From the NCBI RefSeq assembly GCF_037975245.1, contig NC_092574.1, positions 2,079,001 to 2,143,000 on the forward strand: a stretch of 64,000 nucleotides of DNA, given 5' to 3'. A program made the translations under genes and the position numbers. Below the pieces are notes generated by a model that saw only the letters and a list, made by a program, of their open reading frames with translations, did no database searches and was not told the origin of the DNA. Below, piece after piece: positions 32,624 through 47,940 of this stretch. Source of the stretch: Apostichopus japonicus. Its lineage: Eukaryota; Echinodermata; Holothuroidea; Aspidochirotida; Stichopodidae. The stretch's first letter is position 1. Each line of letters starts with the position of its first letter.

Positions 32624-35601
32624 GTGCGAATGTACAATACTCCAATTGGGGCACGGTATGCATTCATATCACATTGTTTTGGAACAATCTGGAACTGGAA
32701 GTATTATTTCGACCCAAGAATCACCAGGCTGGCGTGGTGGCCTGAACGGTTGGAAGACAGCACTGCGCGTCGGTGTTTGTTGTCAGGCTGTGTGAATCGC
32801 GCCGATCGGATGACAGACACTGCTTTGTTTATAATGGCATCGCCAAGGTGGAATTTTTACACGGGCCTAGGATCCCAATTCCGTATCCTCCCTTAGTTCG
32901 CAAAAGCATCCGGGAGATTACGTTTAGAGTCCGGCCTTCGGGCCAGAAGTGGGCTAGCTGACTTGCAATGGAGGGCTCACGTCGATTCGGACTGGGTTGA
33001 TGTTCAACGTTCAGTGAAACCATGGCCTCGATGAGGCGTAATCTCTTGTTAATTTTAGCTTTCTGTCTTCAATTTTATAATACAATAATTCAAATTAATT
33101 ATTGACATTTTGCATTCATCTTTTTCTCGCTAAGTAATCACAATTTATTTAAGATTATATTGATGCTCATGTCTGCCTAGGTTCGATTCCACGCCGAAGC
33201 ACTATTTTATATAATTTTTTTTTTTTTTTTTTTTTTTTGGGGGGGGGGGGGGGTTGTTGTTAATATCTGCATGTACATGCATGGTGTTTTAAATTTGTTT
33301 TGCTTTGTTTGTTTGTCTGTCTGTTTTTTGTTTTTTTTAGGGGGGGGGGGTGGGGGTTGTTTCTATTTGGTATATTGTTTCGCGTAAACGAAGTAGGTCA
33401 TTGCAATATTTTGCACAACTTGTACTTAGAAACCAATCGGAACTTAAGACCTGAGTAGTAAATTTGATTTCTGTCTCGCTCGTCGCCTTTCACTGGAAAT
33501 TTTAATGAAAGTATACATAAGGACGAAAATTGTACCTGCAAAAAGAAATGCTTCTTTTGTACAGTGTAAGGCCACCGCGACATCTTTTCTGACAATCTTG
33601 ATAATATTTGTTCTTCGGGAATGTTGTGTCATTACTTAGCCTTTATATTATAAACCGTTAAGTGTGGAAACAGCTATGCTCCTGTTAGAACAACTTCACA
33701 TTTCTTAAATGCTGATTTACTGAGGCAGGCGTTTGAAAGACAGTGTGATACAAACAGGTACGGTAACGTTATAAACAATGCCACGAGCTCTCCGTGCATT
33801 AACAACGATCGAAACGTGCGGTATTCATGACGGTACACAAAGCAGATAATGCGAATACAGCAGACTTAGCCGAGAATTAAACCTAGTAGCGCGGAGGATT
33901 TAATTATGACATACTAGGACTTTCTACCGGTAAACTTTACTCATTGTCGAATAAATCTATCTAATTTCTACCTTATCTAGCTTTTACTCTGTATTTAACG
34001 TATTATGACCAAAGCAAATATGAAATTCACGACAATTCCATGGGACTTGTATATTCATTTAAAATAGCTCCGTTTTGAATCTAAAATCTAACGCTCCATT
34101 GCTATGGTAACATCGTGAATAATAGCCCTGCCGCTAATGGATAGATGACATGTAGAAGATGGCCATCGATGGCGCTCTCAACTTCTCGTGCCACGTCTGG
34201 CACCTACAAGAAGTAACCGACATATTACTGGCGCAATCCCGACCGAACGTATTTTAACCCTCCTACAGACTTTTCTACACTGATCCCAGAAAGCATTAAG
34301 TGCCGTCAAAATGCCTCAGTTGCTCATAGGTACATATCCATGACGTAACACTGTTCTCGTTGTGCAAAAAACTGTTGTCAAAAGTAAGGCATATATACTG
34401 ATAGGCCTAGACTAGGTATACGTTGCAGACTATGCATAGGCTAACTTCACAGACAGACATACATGCATACAGACAACTTCAGATAATGTAAAATATCACT
34501 AACCGTAATCACGTTATGTTTACGATGTCTTGAAATGTCGTCCTTTTCTTCTCTGCAACCCCGGGCCGTCATTGTAGTCGTTCGAACAACTAAATTAAGG
34601 CGAGGAACGACGTCAAGATATATCCAACGTCTAGACCACACTGCTTGCAATGAAGAGAGAACTGCCCAGTACAGTACGTGTTGATATGGACGCCTACAAA
34701 ATGACAACAAATATTTTCCATTGAAAATCCACTGTGTGTGACGGTATAGTAAACACTCGTATATAGATCAACGCACACGCGCGCACGGAGGTATTATGTA
34801 CGTACAGCATGCAATGCAGACAAATATTTCGGAGCGCGCGCTTCTGATTTTGTGCTGAATATTCTTGTGAGCGCTCTTGTATAACTGTTTGCATGTGCGC
34901 ACGGACAAGATAGACGTCAGATTATCACGCTGTAGCTACTAAACCTTTACTTGCATGTGTACAGCAGTAGACTACTGTGATGGTTGCATGCGGCAGTTTA
35001 ATTGTGTGTGCACAATATGTCAGCATTGTACGGTGGCTTAATAAGGACATAGGAAAGAAAAACAGTGTCCCCAAATCTCACAATGTTGTCTTTTTATCTC
35101 AAAATATTGCCTCTTTTTTTTTCCCCTTTAAAATTTGGACTTTAAAAGATCCATCGGGAGCTTTCTATTTTATAGCTGTTGTAAGTGTCATACCAGAAGT
35201 AATCGTTCCATTATCTTACACACTATAAGTCCGTCACGTTTTGGGTCCGCTAAAGTATAGCTAGAAGTTGTCAACTGACATATCAGACCCCCCCCCCATT
35301 CCCCCGTTGATATCTGAGGGCTTGGCCTGTCAGGGTGCATGCGCATTTCTATATCATGACGCAGTTTAGACTTTGGGCTAGAAGAGGAGCAAGTTAAGCA
35401 CACTGAACCGTCTGCTCGCACGGAGAAACATATCCAGATTTAAACACAGAATTTATGAAATGCTCTGTGTCACCTCCAATCCTCCTTATTTGCACATCAT
35501 CTCTACTTTGATTTATGTGCTTCCACATCAAGGCATTCAAAACGATCGTGGTGACTGGAAATATGCCAAAACAAGCACTGCGTTAAGTCATTTTACGTCT
35601 T
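32624..35601 (+). repeat. Array unit 7 (shortened by ~105 bp)
   Basis: 2978 bp, T24G15. It shares TAACCCTCC and GTGCAAAAAACT with unit 6. The T-rich leader that normally precedes the next anchor is missing: CATTTTACGTCTTGTG runs straight into GCGAATG at about 35602. Confidence 0.95.
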
Positions 35602-38600
35602 GTGCGAATGTACAATACTCCAATTGGGGCACGGTATGCATTCATATCACATTGTTTTGGAACAATCTGGAACTGGAAGTATTATTTCGACCCAAGAATC
35701 ACCAGGCTGGCGTGGTGGCCTGAACGGTTGGAAGACAGCACTGCGCGTCGGTGTTTGTTGTCAGGCTGTGTGAATCGCGCCGATCGGATGACAGACACTG
35801 CTTTGTTTATAATGGCATCGCCAAGGTGGAATTTTTACACGGGCCTAGGATCCCAATTCCGTATCCTCCCTTAGTTCGCAAAAGCATCCGGGAGATTACG
35901 TTTAGAGTCCGGCCTTCGGGCCAGAAGTGGGCTAGCTGACTTGCAATGGAGGGCTCACGTCGATTCGGACTGGGTTGATGTTCAACGTTCAGTGAAACCA
36001 TGGCCTCGATGAGGCGTAATCTCTTGTTAATTTTAGCTTTCTGTCTTCAATTTTATAATACAATAATTCAAATTAATTATTGACATTTTGCATTCATCTT
36101 TTTCTCGCTAAGTAATCACAATTTATTTAAGATTATATTGATGCTCATGTCTGCCTAGGTTCGATTCCACGCCGAAGCACTATTTTATATAATTTTTTTT
36201 TTTTTTTTGGGGGGGGGGTTGTTGTTAATATCTGCATGTACATGCATGGTGTTTTAAATTTGTTTTGCTTTGTTTGTTTGTCTGTCTGTTTTTTTTTTTA
36301 GGGGGGGGGTGGGGGTTGTTTCTATTTGGTATATTGTTTCGCGTAAACGAAGTAGGTCATTGCAATATTTTGCACAACTTGTACTTAGAAACCAATCGGA
36401 ACTTAAGACCTGAGTAGTAAATTTGATTTCTGTCTCGCTCGTCGCCTTTCACTGGAAATTTTAATGAAAGTATACATAAGGACGAAAATTGTACCTGCAA
36501 AAAGAAATGCTTCTTTTGTACAGTGTAAGGCCACCGCGACATCTTTTCTGACAATCTTGATAATATTTGTTCTTCGGGAATGTTGTGTCATTACTTAGCC
36601 TTTATATTATAAACCGTTAAGTGTGGAAACAGCTATGCTCCTGTTAGAACAACTTCACATTTCTTAAATGCTGATTTACTGAGGCAGGCGTTTGAAAGAC
36701 AGTGTGATACAAACAGGTACGGTAACGTTATAAACAATGCCACGAGCTCTCCGTGCATTAACAACGATCGAAACGTGCGGTATTCATGACGGTACACAAA
36801 GCAGATAATGCGAATACAGCAGACTTAGCCGAGAATTAAACCTAGTAGCGCGGAGGATTTAATTATGACATACTAGGACTTTCTACCGGTAAACTTTACT
36901 CATTGTCGAATAAATCTATCTAATTTCTACCTTATCTAGCTTTTACTCTGTATTTAACGTATTATGACCAAAGCAAATATGAAATTCACGACAATTCCAT
37001 GGGACTTGTATATTCATTTAAAATAGCTCCGTTTTGAATCTAAAATCTAACGCTCCATTGCTATGGTAACATCGTGAATAATAGCCCTGCCGCTAATGGA
37101 TAGATGACATGTAGAAGATGGCCATCGATGGCGCTCTCAACTTCTCGTGCCACGTCTGGCACCTACAAGAAGTAACCGACATATTACTGGCGCAATCCCG
37201 ACCGAACGTATTTTAACTCTCCTACAGACTTTTCTACACTGATCCCAGAAAGCATTAAGTGCCGTCAAAATGCCTCAGTTGCTCATAGGTACATATCCAT
37301 GACGTAACACTGTTCTCGTTGTGCATAAAACTGTTGTCAAAAGTAAGGCATATATACTGATAGGCCTAGACTAGGTATACGTTGCAGACTATGCATAGGC
37401 TAACTTCACAGACAGACATACATGCATACAGACAACTTCAGATAATGTAAAATATCACTAACCGTAATCACGTTATGTTTACGATGTCTTGAAATGTCGT
37501 CCTTTTCTTCTCTGCAACCCCGGGCCGTCATTGTAGTCGTTCGAACAACTAAGTTAAGGCGAGGAACGACGTCAAGATATATCCAACGTCTAGACCACAC
37601 TGCTTGCAATGAAGAGAGAACTGCCCAGTACAGTACGTGTTGATATGGACGCCTACAAAATGACAACAAATATTTTCCATTGAAAATCCACTGTGTGTGA
37701 CGGTATAGTAAACACTCGTATATAGATCAACGCACACGCGCGCACGGAGGTATTATGTATGTACGTACAGCATGCAATGCAGACAAATATTTCGGAGCGC
37801 GCGCTTCTGATTTTGTGCTGAATATTCTTGTGAGCGCTCTTGTATAACTGTTTGCATGTGCGCACGGACAAGATAGACGTCAGATTATCACGCTGTAGCT
37901 ACTAAACCTTTACTTGCATGTGTACAGCAGTAGACTACTGTGATGGTTGCATGCGGCAGTTTAATTGTGTGTGCACAATATGTCAGCATTGTACGGTGGC
38001 TTAATAAGGACATAGGAAAGAAAAACAGTGTCCCCAAATCTCACAATGTTGTCTTTTTATCTCAAAATATTGCCTCTTTTTTTTTCCCCTTTAAAATTTG
38101 GACTTTAAAAGATCCATCGGGAGCTTTCTATTTTATAGCTGTTGTAAGTGTCATACCAGAAGTAATCGTTCCATTATCTTACACACTATAAGTCCGTCAC
38201 GTTTTGGGTCCGCTAAAGTATAGCTAGAAGTTGTCAACTGACATATCAGACCCCCCCCCCCCCCATTCCCCCGTTGATATCTGAGGGCTTGGCCTGTCAG
38301 GGTGCATGCGCATTTCTATATCATGACGCAGTTTAGACTTTGGGCTAGAAGAGGAGCAAGTTAAGCACACTGAACCGTCTGCTCGCACGGAGAAACATAT
38401 CCAGATTTAAACACAGAATTTATGAAATGCTCTGTGTCACCTCCAATCCTCCTTATTTGCACATCATCTCTACTTTGATTTATGTGCTTCCACATCAAGG
38501 CATTCAAAACGATCGTGGTGACTGGAAATATGCCAAAACAAGCACTGCGTTAAGTCATTTTACGTCTTGTGTGTGTATGTGTGTGTGCTTTTAATTTACT

Positions 38601-38685
38601 TGTCTTTTCGTGTGTTTTTTTGTTGTTTTTTTTCGTGTTTTTGTTTTTTTGTTTTTCGTGTTTCTTCTTTCACGGTTAAACTTTT
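35602..38685 (+). repeat. Array unit 8
   Basis: 3084 bp, T16G10, the shortest T run. It shares the 4-bp insertion giving TATGTATGTACGTAC with units 9 and 10. Confidence 0.95.
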
Positions 38686-39273
38686 GTGCGAATGTACAAT
38701 ACTCCAATTGGGGCACGGTATGCATTCATATCACATTGTTTTGGAACAATCTGGAACTGGAAGTATTATTTCGACCCAAGAATCACCAGGCTGGCGTGGT
38801 GGCCTGAACGGTTGGAAGACAGCACTGCGCGTCGGTGTTTGTTGTCAGGCTGTGTGAATCGCGCCGATCGGATGACAGACACTGCTTTGTTTATAATGGC
38901 ATCGCCAAGGTGGAATTTTTACACGGGCCTAGGATCCCAATTCCGTATCCTCCCTTAGTTCGCAAAAGCATCCGGGAGATTACGTTTAGAGTCCGGCCTT
39001 CGGGCCAGAAGTGGGCTAGCTGACTTGCAATGGAGGGCTCACGTCGATTCGGACTGGGTTGATGTTCAACGTTCAGTGAAACCATGGCCTCGATGAGGCG
39101 TAATCTCTTTTTAATTTTAGCTTTCTGTCTTCAATTTTATAATACAATAATTCAAATTAATTATTGACATTTTGCATTCATCTTTTTCTCGCTAAGTAAT
39201 CACAATTTATTTAAGATTATATTGATGCTCATGTCTGCCTAGGTTCGAATCCACGCCGAAGCACTATTTTATA

Positions 39274-39304
<31 letters not shown>

Positions 39305-41752
39305 TTGTTGTTAATATCTGCATGTACATGCATGGTGTTTTAAATTTGTTTTGCTTTGTTTGTTTGTCTGTCTGTTTTTTTTTTAGGGGGGGGTGGGGGT
39401 TGTTTCTATTTGGTATATTGTTTCGCGTAAACGAAGTAGGTCATTGCAATATTTTGCACAACTTGTACTTAGAAACCAATCGGAACTTAAGACCTGAGTA
39501 GTAAATTTGATTTCTGTCTCGCTCGTCGCCTTTCACTGGAAATTTTAATGAAAGTATACATAAGGACGAAAATTGTACCTGCAAAAAGAAATGCTTCTTT
39601 TGTACAGTGTAAGGCCACCGCGACATCTTTTCTGACAATCTTGATAATATTTGTTCTTCGGGAATGTTGTGTCATTACTTAGCCTTTATATTATAAACCG
39701 TTAAGTGTGGAAACAGCTATGCTCCTGTTAGAACAACTTCACATTTCTTAAATGCTGATTTACTGAGGCAGGCGTTTGAAAGACAGTGTGATACAAACAG
39801 GTACGGTAACGTTATAAACAATGCCACGAGCTCTCCGTGCATTAACAACGATCGAAACGTGCGGTATTCATGACGGTACACAAAGCAGATAATGCGAATA
39901 CAGCAGACTTAGCCGAGAATTAAACCTAGTAGCGCGGAGGATTTAATTATGACATACTAGGACTTTCTACCGGTAAACTTTACTCATTGTCGAATAAATC
40001 TATCTAATTTCTACCTTATCTAGCTTTTACTCTGTATTTAACGTATTATGACCAAAGCAAATATGAAATTCACGACAATTCCATGGGACTTGTATATTCA
40101 TTTAAAATAGCTCCGTTTTGAATCTAAAATCTAACGCTCCATTGCTATGGTAACATCGTGAATAATAGCCCTGCCGCTAATGGATAGATGACATGTAGAA
40201 GATGGCCATCGATGGCGCTCTCAACTTCTCGTGCCACGTCTGGCACCTACAAGAAGTAACCGACATATTACTGGCGCAATCCCGACCGAACGTATTTTAA
40301 CTCTCCTACAGACTTTTCTACACTGATCCCAGAAAGCATTAAGTGCCGTCAAAATGCCTCAGTTGCTCATAGGTACATATCCATGACGTAACACTGTTCT
40401 CGTTGTGCATAAAACTGTTGTCAAAAGTAAGGCATATATACTGATAGGCCTAGACTAGGTATACGTTGCAGACTATGCATAGGCTAACTTCACAGACAGA
40501 CATACATGCATACAGACAACTTCAGATAATGTAAAATATCACTAACCGTAATCACGTTATGTTTACGATGTCTTGAAATGTCGTCCTTTTCTTCTCTGCA
40601 ACCCCGGGCCGTCATTGTAGTCGTTCGAACAACTAAATTAAGGCGAGGAACGACGTCAAGATATATCCAACGTCTAGACCACACTGCTTGCAAGGAAGAG
40701 AGAACTGCCCAGTACAGTACGTGTTGATATGGACGCCTACAAAATGACAACAAATATTTTCCATTGAAAATCCACTGTGTGTGACGGTATAGTAAACACT
40801 CGTATATAGATCAACGCACACGCGCGCACGGAGGTATTATGTATGTACGTACAGCATGCAATGCAGACAAATATTTCGGAGCGCGCGCTTCTGATTTTGT
40901 GCTGAATATTCTTGTGAGCGCTCTTGTATAACTGTTTGCATGTGCGCACGGACAAGATAGACGTCAGATTATCACGCTGTAGCTACTAAACCTTTACTTG
41001 CATGTGTACAGCAGTAGACTACTGTGATGGTTGCATGCGGCAGTTTAATTGTGTGTGCACAATATGTCAGCATTGTACGGTGGCTTAATAAGGACATAGG
41101 AAAGAAAAACAGTGTCCCCAAATCTCACAATGTTGTCTTTTTATCTCAAAATATTGCCTCTTTTTTTTTCCCCTTTAAAATTTGGACTTTAAAAGATCCA
41201 TCGGGAGCTTTCTATTTTATAGCTGTTGTAAGTGTCATACCAGAAGTAATCGTTCCATTATCTTACACACTATAAGTCCGTCACGTTTTGGGTCCGCTAA
41301 AGTATAGCTAGAAGTTGTCAACTGACATATCAGACCCCCCCCCATTCCCCCGTTGATATCTGAGGGCTTGGCCTGTCAGGGTGCATGCGCATTTCTATAT
41401 CATGACGCAGTTTAGACTTTGGGCTAGAAGAGGAGCAAGTTAAGCACACTGAACCGTCTGCTCGCACGGAGAAACATATCCAGATTTAAACACAGAATTT
41501 ATGAAATGCTCTGTGTCACCTCCAATCCTCCTTATTTGCACATCATCTCTACTTTGATTTATGTGCTTCCACATCAAGGCATTCAAAACGATCGTGGTGA
41601 CTGGAAATATGCCAAAACAAGCACTGCGTTAAGTCATTTTACGTCTTGTGTGTGCTTTTAATTTACTTGTCTTTTCGTGTGTTTTTTTGTTGTTTTTTTT
41701 CGTGTTTTTGTTTTTTTGTTTTTCGTGTTTCTTCTTTCACGGTTAAACTTTT
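38686..41752 (+). repeat. Array unit 9
   Basis: 3067 bp, T18G10. The B box has the A variant. A private G occurs in TTGCAAGGAAGAG (T or C elsewhere). It carries the TATGTATGTACGTAC insertion. Confidence 0.95.
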
Positions 41753-44700
41753 GTGCGAATGTACAATACTCCAATTGGGGCACGGTATGCATTCATATCA
41801 CATTGTTTTGGAACAATCTGGAACTGGAAGTATTATTTCGACCCAAGAATCACCAGGCTGGCGTGGTGGCCTGAACGGTTGGAAGACAGCACTGCGCGTC
41901 GGTGTTTGTTGTCAGGCTGTGTGAATCGCGCCGATCGGATGACAGACACTGCTTTGTTTATAATGGCATCGCCAAGGTGGAATTTTTACACGGGCCTAGG
42001 ATCCCAATTCCGTATCCTCCCTTAGTTCGCAAAAGCATCCGGGAGATTACGTTTAGAGTCCGGCCTTCGGGCCAGAAGTGGGCTAGCTGACTTGCAATGG
42101 AGGGCTCACGTCGATTCGGACTGGGTTGATGTTCAACGTTCAGTGAAACCATGGCCTCGATGAGGCGTAATCTCTTGTTAATTTTAGCTTTCTGTCTTCA
42201 ATTTTATAATACAATAATTCAAATTAATTATTGACATTTTGCATTCATCTTTTTCTCGCTAAGTAATCACAATTTATTTAAGATTATATTGATGCTCATG
42301 TCTGCCTAGGTTCGATTCCACGCCGAAGCACTATTTTATATAATTTTTTTTTTTTTTTTTTTTTTTTGGGGGGGGGGGGTTGTTGTTAATATCTGCATGT
42401 ACATGCATGGTGTTTTAAATTTGTTTTGCTTTGTTTGTTTGTCTGTCTGTTTTTTTTTTTTTTTTTAGGGGGGGGTGGGGGTTGTTTCTATTTGGTATAT
42501 TGTTTCGCGTAAACGAAGTAGGTCATTGCAATATTTTGCACAACTTGTACTTAGAAACCAATCGGAACTTAAGACCTGAGTAGTAAATTTGATTTCTGTC
42601 TCGCTCGTCGCCTTTCACTGGAAATTTTAATGAAAGTATACATAAGGACGAAAATTGTACCTGCAAAAAGAAATGCTTCTTTTGTACAGTGTAAGGCCAC
42701 CGCGACATCTTTTCTGACAATCTTGATAATATTTGTTCTTCGGGAATGTTGTGTCATTACTTAGCCTTTATATTATAAACCGTTAAGTGTGGAAACAGCT
42801 ATGCTCCTGTTAGAACAACTTCACATTTCTTAAATGCTGATTTACTGAGGCAGGCGTTTGAAAGACAGTGTGATACAAACAGGTACGGTAACGTTATAAA
42901 CAATGCCACGAGCTCTCCGTGCATTAACAACGATCGAAACGTGCGGTATTCATGACGGTACACAAAGCAGATAATGCGAATACAGCAGACTTAGCCGAGA
43001 ATTAAACCTAGTAGCGCGGAGGATTTAATTATGACATACTAGGACTTTCTACCGGTAAACTTTACTCATTGTCGAATAAATCTATCTAATTTCTACCTTA
43101 TCTAGCTTTTACTCTGTATTTAACGTATTATGACCAAAGCAAATATGAAATTCACGACAATTCCATGGGACTTGTATATTCATTTAAAATAGCTCCGTTT
43201 TGAATCTAAAATCTAACGCTCCATTGCTATGGTAACATCGTGAATAATAGCCCTGCCGCTAATGGATAGATGACATGTAGAAGATGGCCATCGATGGCGC
43301 TCTCAACTTCTCGTGCCACGTCTGGCACCTACAAGAAGTAACCGACATATTACTGGCGCAATCCCGACCGAACGTATTTTAACTCTCCTACAGACTTTTC
43401 TACACTGATCCCAGAAAGCATTAAGTGCCGTCAAAATGCCTCAGTTGCTCATAGGTACATATCCATGACGTAACACTGTTCTCGTTGTGCATAAAACTGT
43501 TGTCAAAAGTAAGGCATATATACTGATAGGCCTAGACTAGGTATACGTTGCAGACTATGCATAGGCTAACTTCACAGACAGACATACATGCATACAGACA
43601 ACTTCAGATAATGTAAAATATCACTAACCGTAATCACGTTATGTTTACGATGTCTTGAAATGTCGTCCTTTTCTTCTCTGCAACCCCGGGCCGTCATTGT
43701 AGTCGTTCGAACAACTAAATTAAGGCGAGGAACGACGTCAAGATATATCCAACGTCTAGACCACACTGCTTGCAATGAAGAGAGAACTGCCCAGTACAGT
43801 ACGTGTTGATATGGACGCCTACAAAATGACAACAAATATTTTCCATTGAAAATCCACTGTGTGTGACGGTATAGTAAACACTCGTATATAGATCAACGCA
43901 CACGCGCGCACGGAGGTATTATGTATGTACGTACAGCATGCAATGCAGACAAATATTTCGGAGCGCGCGCTTCTGATTTTGTGCTGAATATTCTTGTGAG
44001 CGCTCTTGTATAACTGTTTGCATGTGCGCACGGACAAGATAGACGTCAGATTATCACGCTGTAGCTACTAAACCTTTACTTGCATGTGTACAGCAGTAGA
44101 CTACTGTGATGGTTGCATGCGGCAGTTTAATTGTGTGTGCACAATATGTCAGCATTGTACGGTGGCTTAATAAGGACATAGGAAAGAAAAACAGTGTCCC
44201 CAAATCTCACAATGTTGTCTTTTTATCTCAAAATATTGCCTCTTTTTTTTTCCCCTTTAAAATTTGGACTTTAAAAGATCCATCGGGAGCTTTCTATTTT
44301 ATAGCTGTTGTAAGTGTCATACCAGAAGTAATCGTTCCATTATCTTACACACTATAAGTCCGTCACGTTTTGGGTCCGCTAAAGTATAGCTAGAAGTTGT
44401 CAACTGACATATCAGACCCCCCCCCCCATTCCCCCGTTGATATCTGAGGGCAAGTTGGCCTGTCAGGGTGCATGCGCATTTCTATATCATGACGCAGTTT
44501 AGACTTTGGGCTAGAAGAGGAGCAAGTTAAGCACACTGAACCGTCTGCTCGCACGGAGAAACATATCCAGACTTAAACACAGAATTTATGAAATGCTCTG
44601 TGTCACCTCCAATCCTCCTTATTTGCACATCATCTCTACTTTGATTTATGTGCTTCCACATCAAGGCATTCAAAACGATCGTGGTGACTGGAAATATGCC

Positions 44701-44851
44701 AAAACAAGCACTGCGTTAAGTCATTTTACGTCTTGTGTGTGTATGTGTGTGTGCTTTTAATTTACTTGTCTTTTCGTGTGTTTTTTTGTTGTTTTTTTTC
44801 GTGTTTTTGTTTTTTTGTTTTTCGTGTTTCTTCTTTCACGGTTAAACTTTT
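41753..44851 (+). repeat. Array unit 10
   Basis: 3099 bp, T24G12. It carries TATGTATGTACGTAC. Near 44450 it has an AAG insertion (GGGCAAGTTGGCC) and near 44570 AGACTTAAAC, both shared only with unit 11. Confidence 0.95.
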
Positions 44852-47800
44852 GTGCGAATGTACAATACTCCAATTGGGGCACGGTATGCATTCATATCAC
44901 ATTGTTTTGGAACAATCTGGAACTGGAAGTATTATTTCGACCCAAGAATCACCAGGCTGGCGTGGTGGCCTGAACGGTTGGAAGACAGCACTGCGCGTCG
45001 GTGTTTGTTGTCAGGCTGTGTGAATCGCGCCGATCGGATGACAGACACTGCTTTGTTTATAATGGCATCGCCAAGGTGGAATTTTTACACGGGCCTAGGA
45101 TCCCAATTCCGTATCCTCCCTTAGTTCGCAAAAGCATCCGGGAGATTACGTTTAGAGTCCGGCCTTCGGGCCAGAAGTGGGCTAGCTGACTTGCAATGGA
45201 GGGCTCACGTCGATTCGGACTGGGTTGATGTTCAACGTTCAGTGAAACCATGGCCTCGATGAGGCGTAATCTCTTGTTAATTTTAGCTTTCTGTCTTCAA
45301 TTTTATAATACAATAATTCAAATTAATTATTGACATTTTGCATTCATCTTTTTCTCGCTAAGTAATCACAATTTATTTAAGATTATATTGATGCTCATGT
45401 CTGCCTAGGTTCGATTCCACGCCGAAGCACTATTTTATATAATTTTTTTTTTTTTTTTTTTTTTGGGGGGGGGGGGTTGTTGTTAATATCTGCATGTACA
45501 TGCATGGTGTTTTAAATTTGTTTTGCTTTGTTTGTTTGTCTGTCTGTTTTTTTTTTTTAGGGGGGGGGTGGGGGTTGTTTCTATTTGGTATATTGTTTCG
45601 CGTAAACGAAGTAGGTCATTGCAATATTTTGCACAACTTGTACTTAGAAACCAATCGGAACTTAAGACCTGAGTAGTAAATTTGATTTCTGTCTCGCTCG
45701 TCGCCTTTCACTGGAAATTTTAATGAAAGTATACATAAGGACGAAAATTGTACCTGCAAAAAGAAATGCTTCTTTTGTACAGTGTAAGGCCACCGCGACA
45801 TCTTTTCTGACAATCTTGATAATATTTGTTCTTCGGGAATGTTGTGTCATTACTTAGCCTTTATATTATAAACCGTTAAGTGTGGAAACAGCTATGCTCC
45901 TGTTAGAACAACTTCACATTTCTTAAATGCTGATTTACTGAGGCAGGCGTTTGAAAGACAGTGTGATACAAACAGGTACGGTAACGTTATAAACAATGCC
46001 ACGAGCTCTCCGTGCATTAACAACGATCGAAACGTGCGGTATTCATGACGGTACACAAAGCAGATAATGCGAATACAGCAGACTTAGCCGAGAATTAAAC
46101 CTAGTAGCGCGGAGGATTTAATTATGACATACTAGGACTTTCTACCGGTAAACTTTACTCATTGTCGAATAAATCTATCTAATTTCTACCTTATCTAGCT
46201 TTTACTCTGTAGTTAACGTATTATGACCAAAGCAAATATGAAATTCACGACAATTCCATGGGACTTGTATATTCATTTAAAATAGCTCCGTTTTGAATCT
46301 AAAATTTAACGCTCCATTGCTATGGTAACATCGTGAATAATAGCCCTGCCGCTAATGGATAGATGACATGTAGAAGATGGCCATCGATGGCGCTCTCAAC
46401 TTCTCGTGCCACGTCTGGCACCTACAAGAAGTAACCGACATATTACTGGCGCAATCCCGACCGAACGTATTTTAACTCTCCTACAGACTTTTCTACACTG
46501 ATCCCAGAAAGCATTAAGTGCCGTCAAAATGCCTCAGTTGCTCATAGGTACATATCCATGACGTAACACTGTTCTCGTTGTGCATAAAACTGTTGTCAAA
46601 AGTAAGGCATATATACTGATAGGCCTAGACTAGGTATACGTTGCAGACTATGCATAGGCTAACTTCACAGACAGACATACATGCATACAGACAACTTCAG
46701 ATAATGTAAAATATCACTAACCGTAATCACGTTATGTTTACGATGTCTTGAAATGTCGTCCTTTTCTTCTCTGCAACCCCGGGCCGTCATTGTAGTCGTT
46801 CGAACAACTAAATTAAGGCGAGGAACGACGTCAAGATATATCCAACGTCTAGACCACACTGCTTGCAATGAAGAGAGAACTGCCCAGTACAGTACGTGTT
46901 GATATGGACGCCTACAAAATGACAACAAATATTTTCCATTGAAAATCCACTGTGTGTGACGGTATAGTAAACACTCGTATATAGATCAACGCACACGCGC
47001 GCACGGAGGTATTATGTACGTACAGCATGCAATGCAGACAAATATTTCGGAGCGCGCGCTTCTGATTTTGTGCTGAATATTCTTGTGAGCGCTCTTGTAT
47101 AACTGTTTGCATGTGCGCACGGACAAGATAGACGTCAGATTATCACGCTGTAGCTACTAAACCTTTACTTGCATGTGTACAGCAGTAGACTACTGTGATG
47201 GTTGCATGCGGCAGTTTAATTGTGTGTGCACAATATGTCAGCATTGTACGGTGGCTTAATAAGGACATAGGAAAGAAAAACAGTGTCCCCAAATCTCACA
47301 ATGTTGTCTTTTTATCTCAAAATATTGCCTCTTTTTTTTTCCCCTTTAAAATTTGGACTTTAAAAGATCCATCGGGAGCTTTCTATTTTATAGCTGTTGT
47401 AAGTGTCATACCAGAAGTAATCGTTCCATTATCTTACACACTATAAGTCCGTCACGTTTTGGGTCCGCTAAAGTATAGCTAGAAGTTGTCAACTGACATA
47501 TCAGACCCCCCCCCCCATTCCCCCGTTGATATCTGAGGGCAAGTTGGCCTGTCAGGGTGCATGCGCATTTCTATATCATGACGCAGTTTAGACTTTGGGC
47601 TAGAAGAGGAGCAAGTTAAGCACACTGAACCGTCTGCTCGCACGGAGAAACATATCCAGACTTAAACACAGAATTTATGAAATGCTCTGTGTCACCTCCA
47701 ATCCTCCTTATTTGCACATCATCTCTACTTTGATTTATGTGCTTCCACATCAAGGCATTCAAAACGATCGTGGTGACTGGAAATATGCCAAAACAAGCAC

Positions 47801-47940
47801 TGCGTTAAGTCATTTTACGTCTTGTGTGTGTATGTGTGTGTGCTTTTAATTTACTTGTCTTTTCGTGTGTTTTTTTGTTGTTTTTTTTCGTGTTTTTGTT
47901 TTTTTGTTTTTCGTGTTTCTTCTTTCACGGTTAAACTTTT
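44852..47940 (+). repeat. Array unit 11
   Basis: 3089 bp, T22G12. It is the first of the distal block with both CTGTAGTTAACG and AAAATTTAACG. It shares the AAG insertion (near 47540) and AGACTTAAAC with unit 10. Confidence 0.95.
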
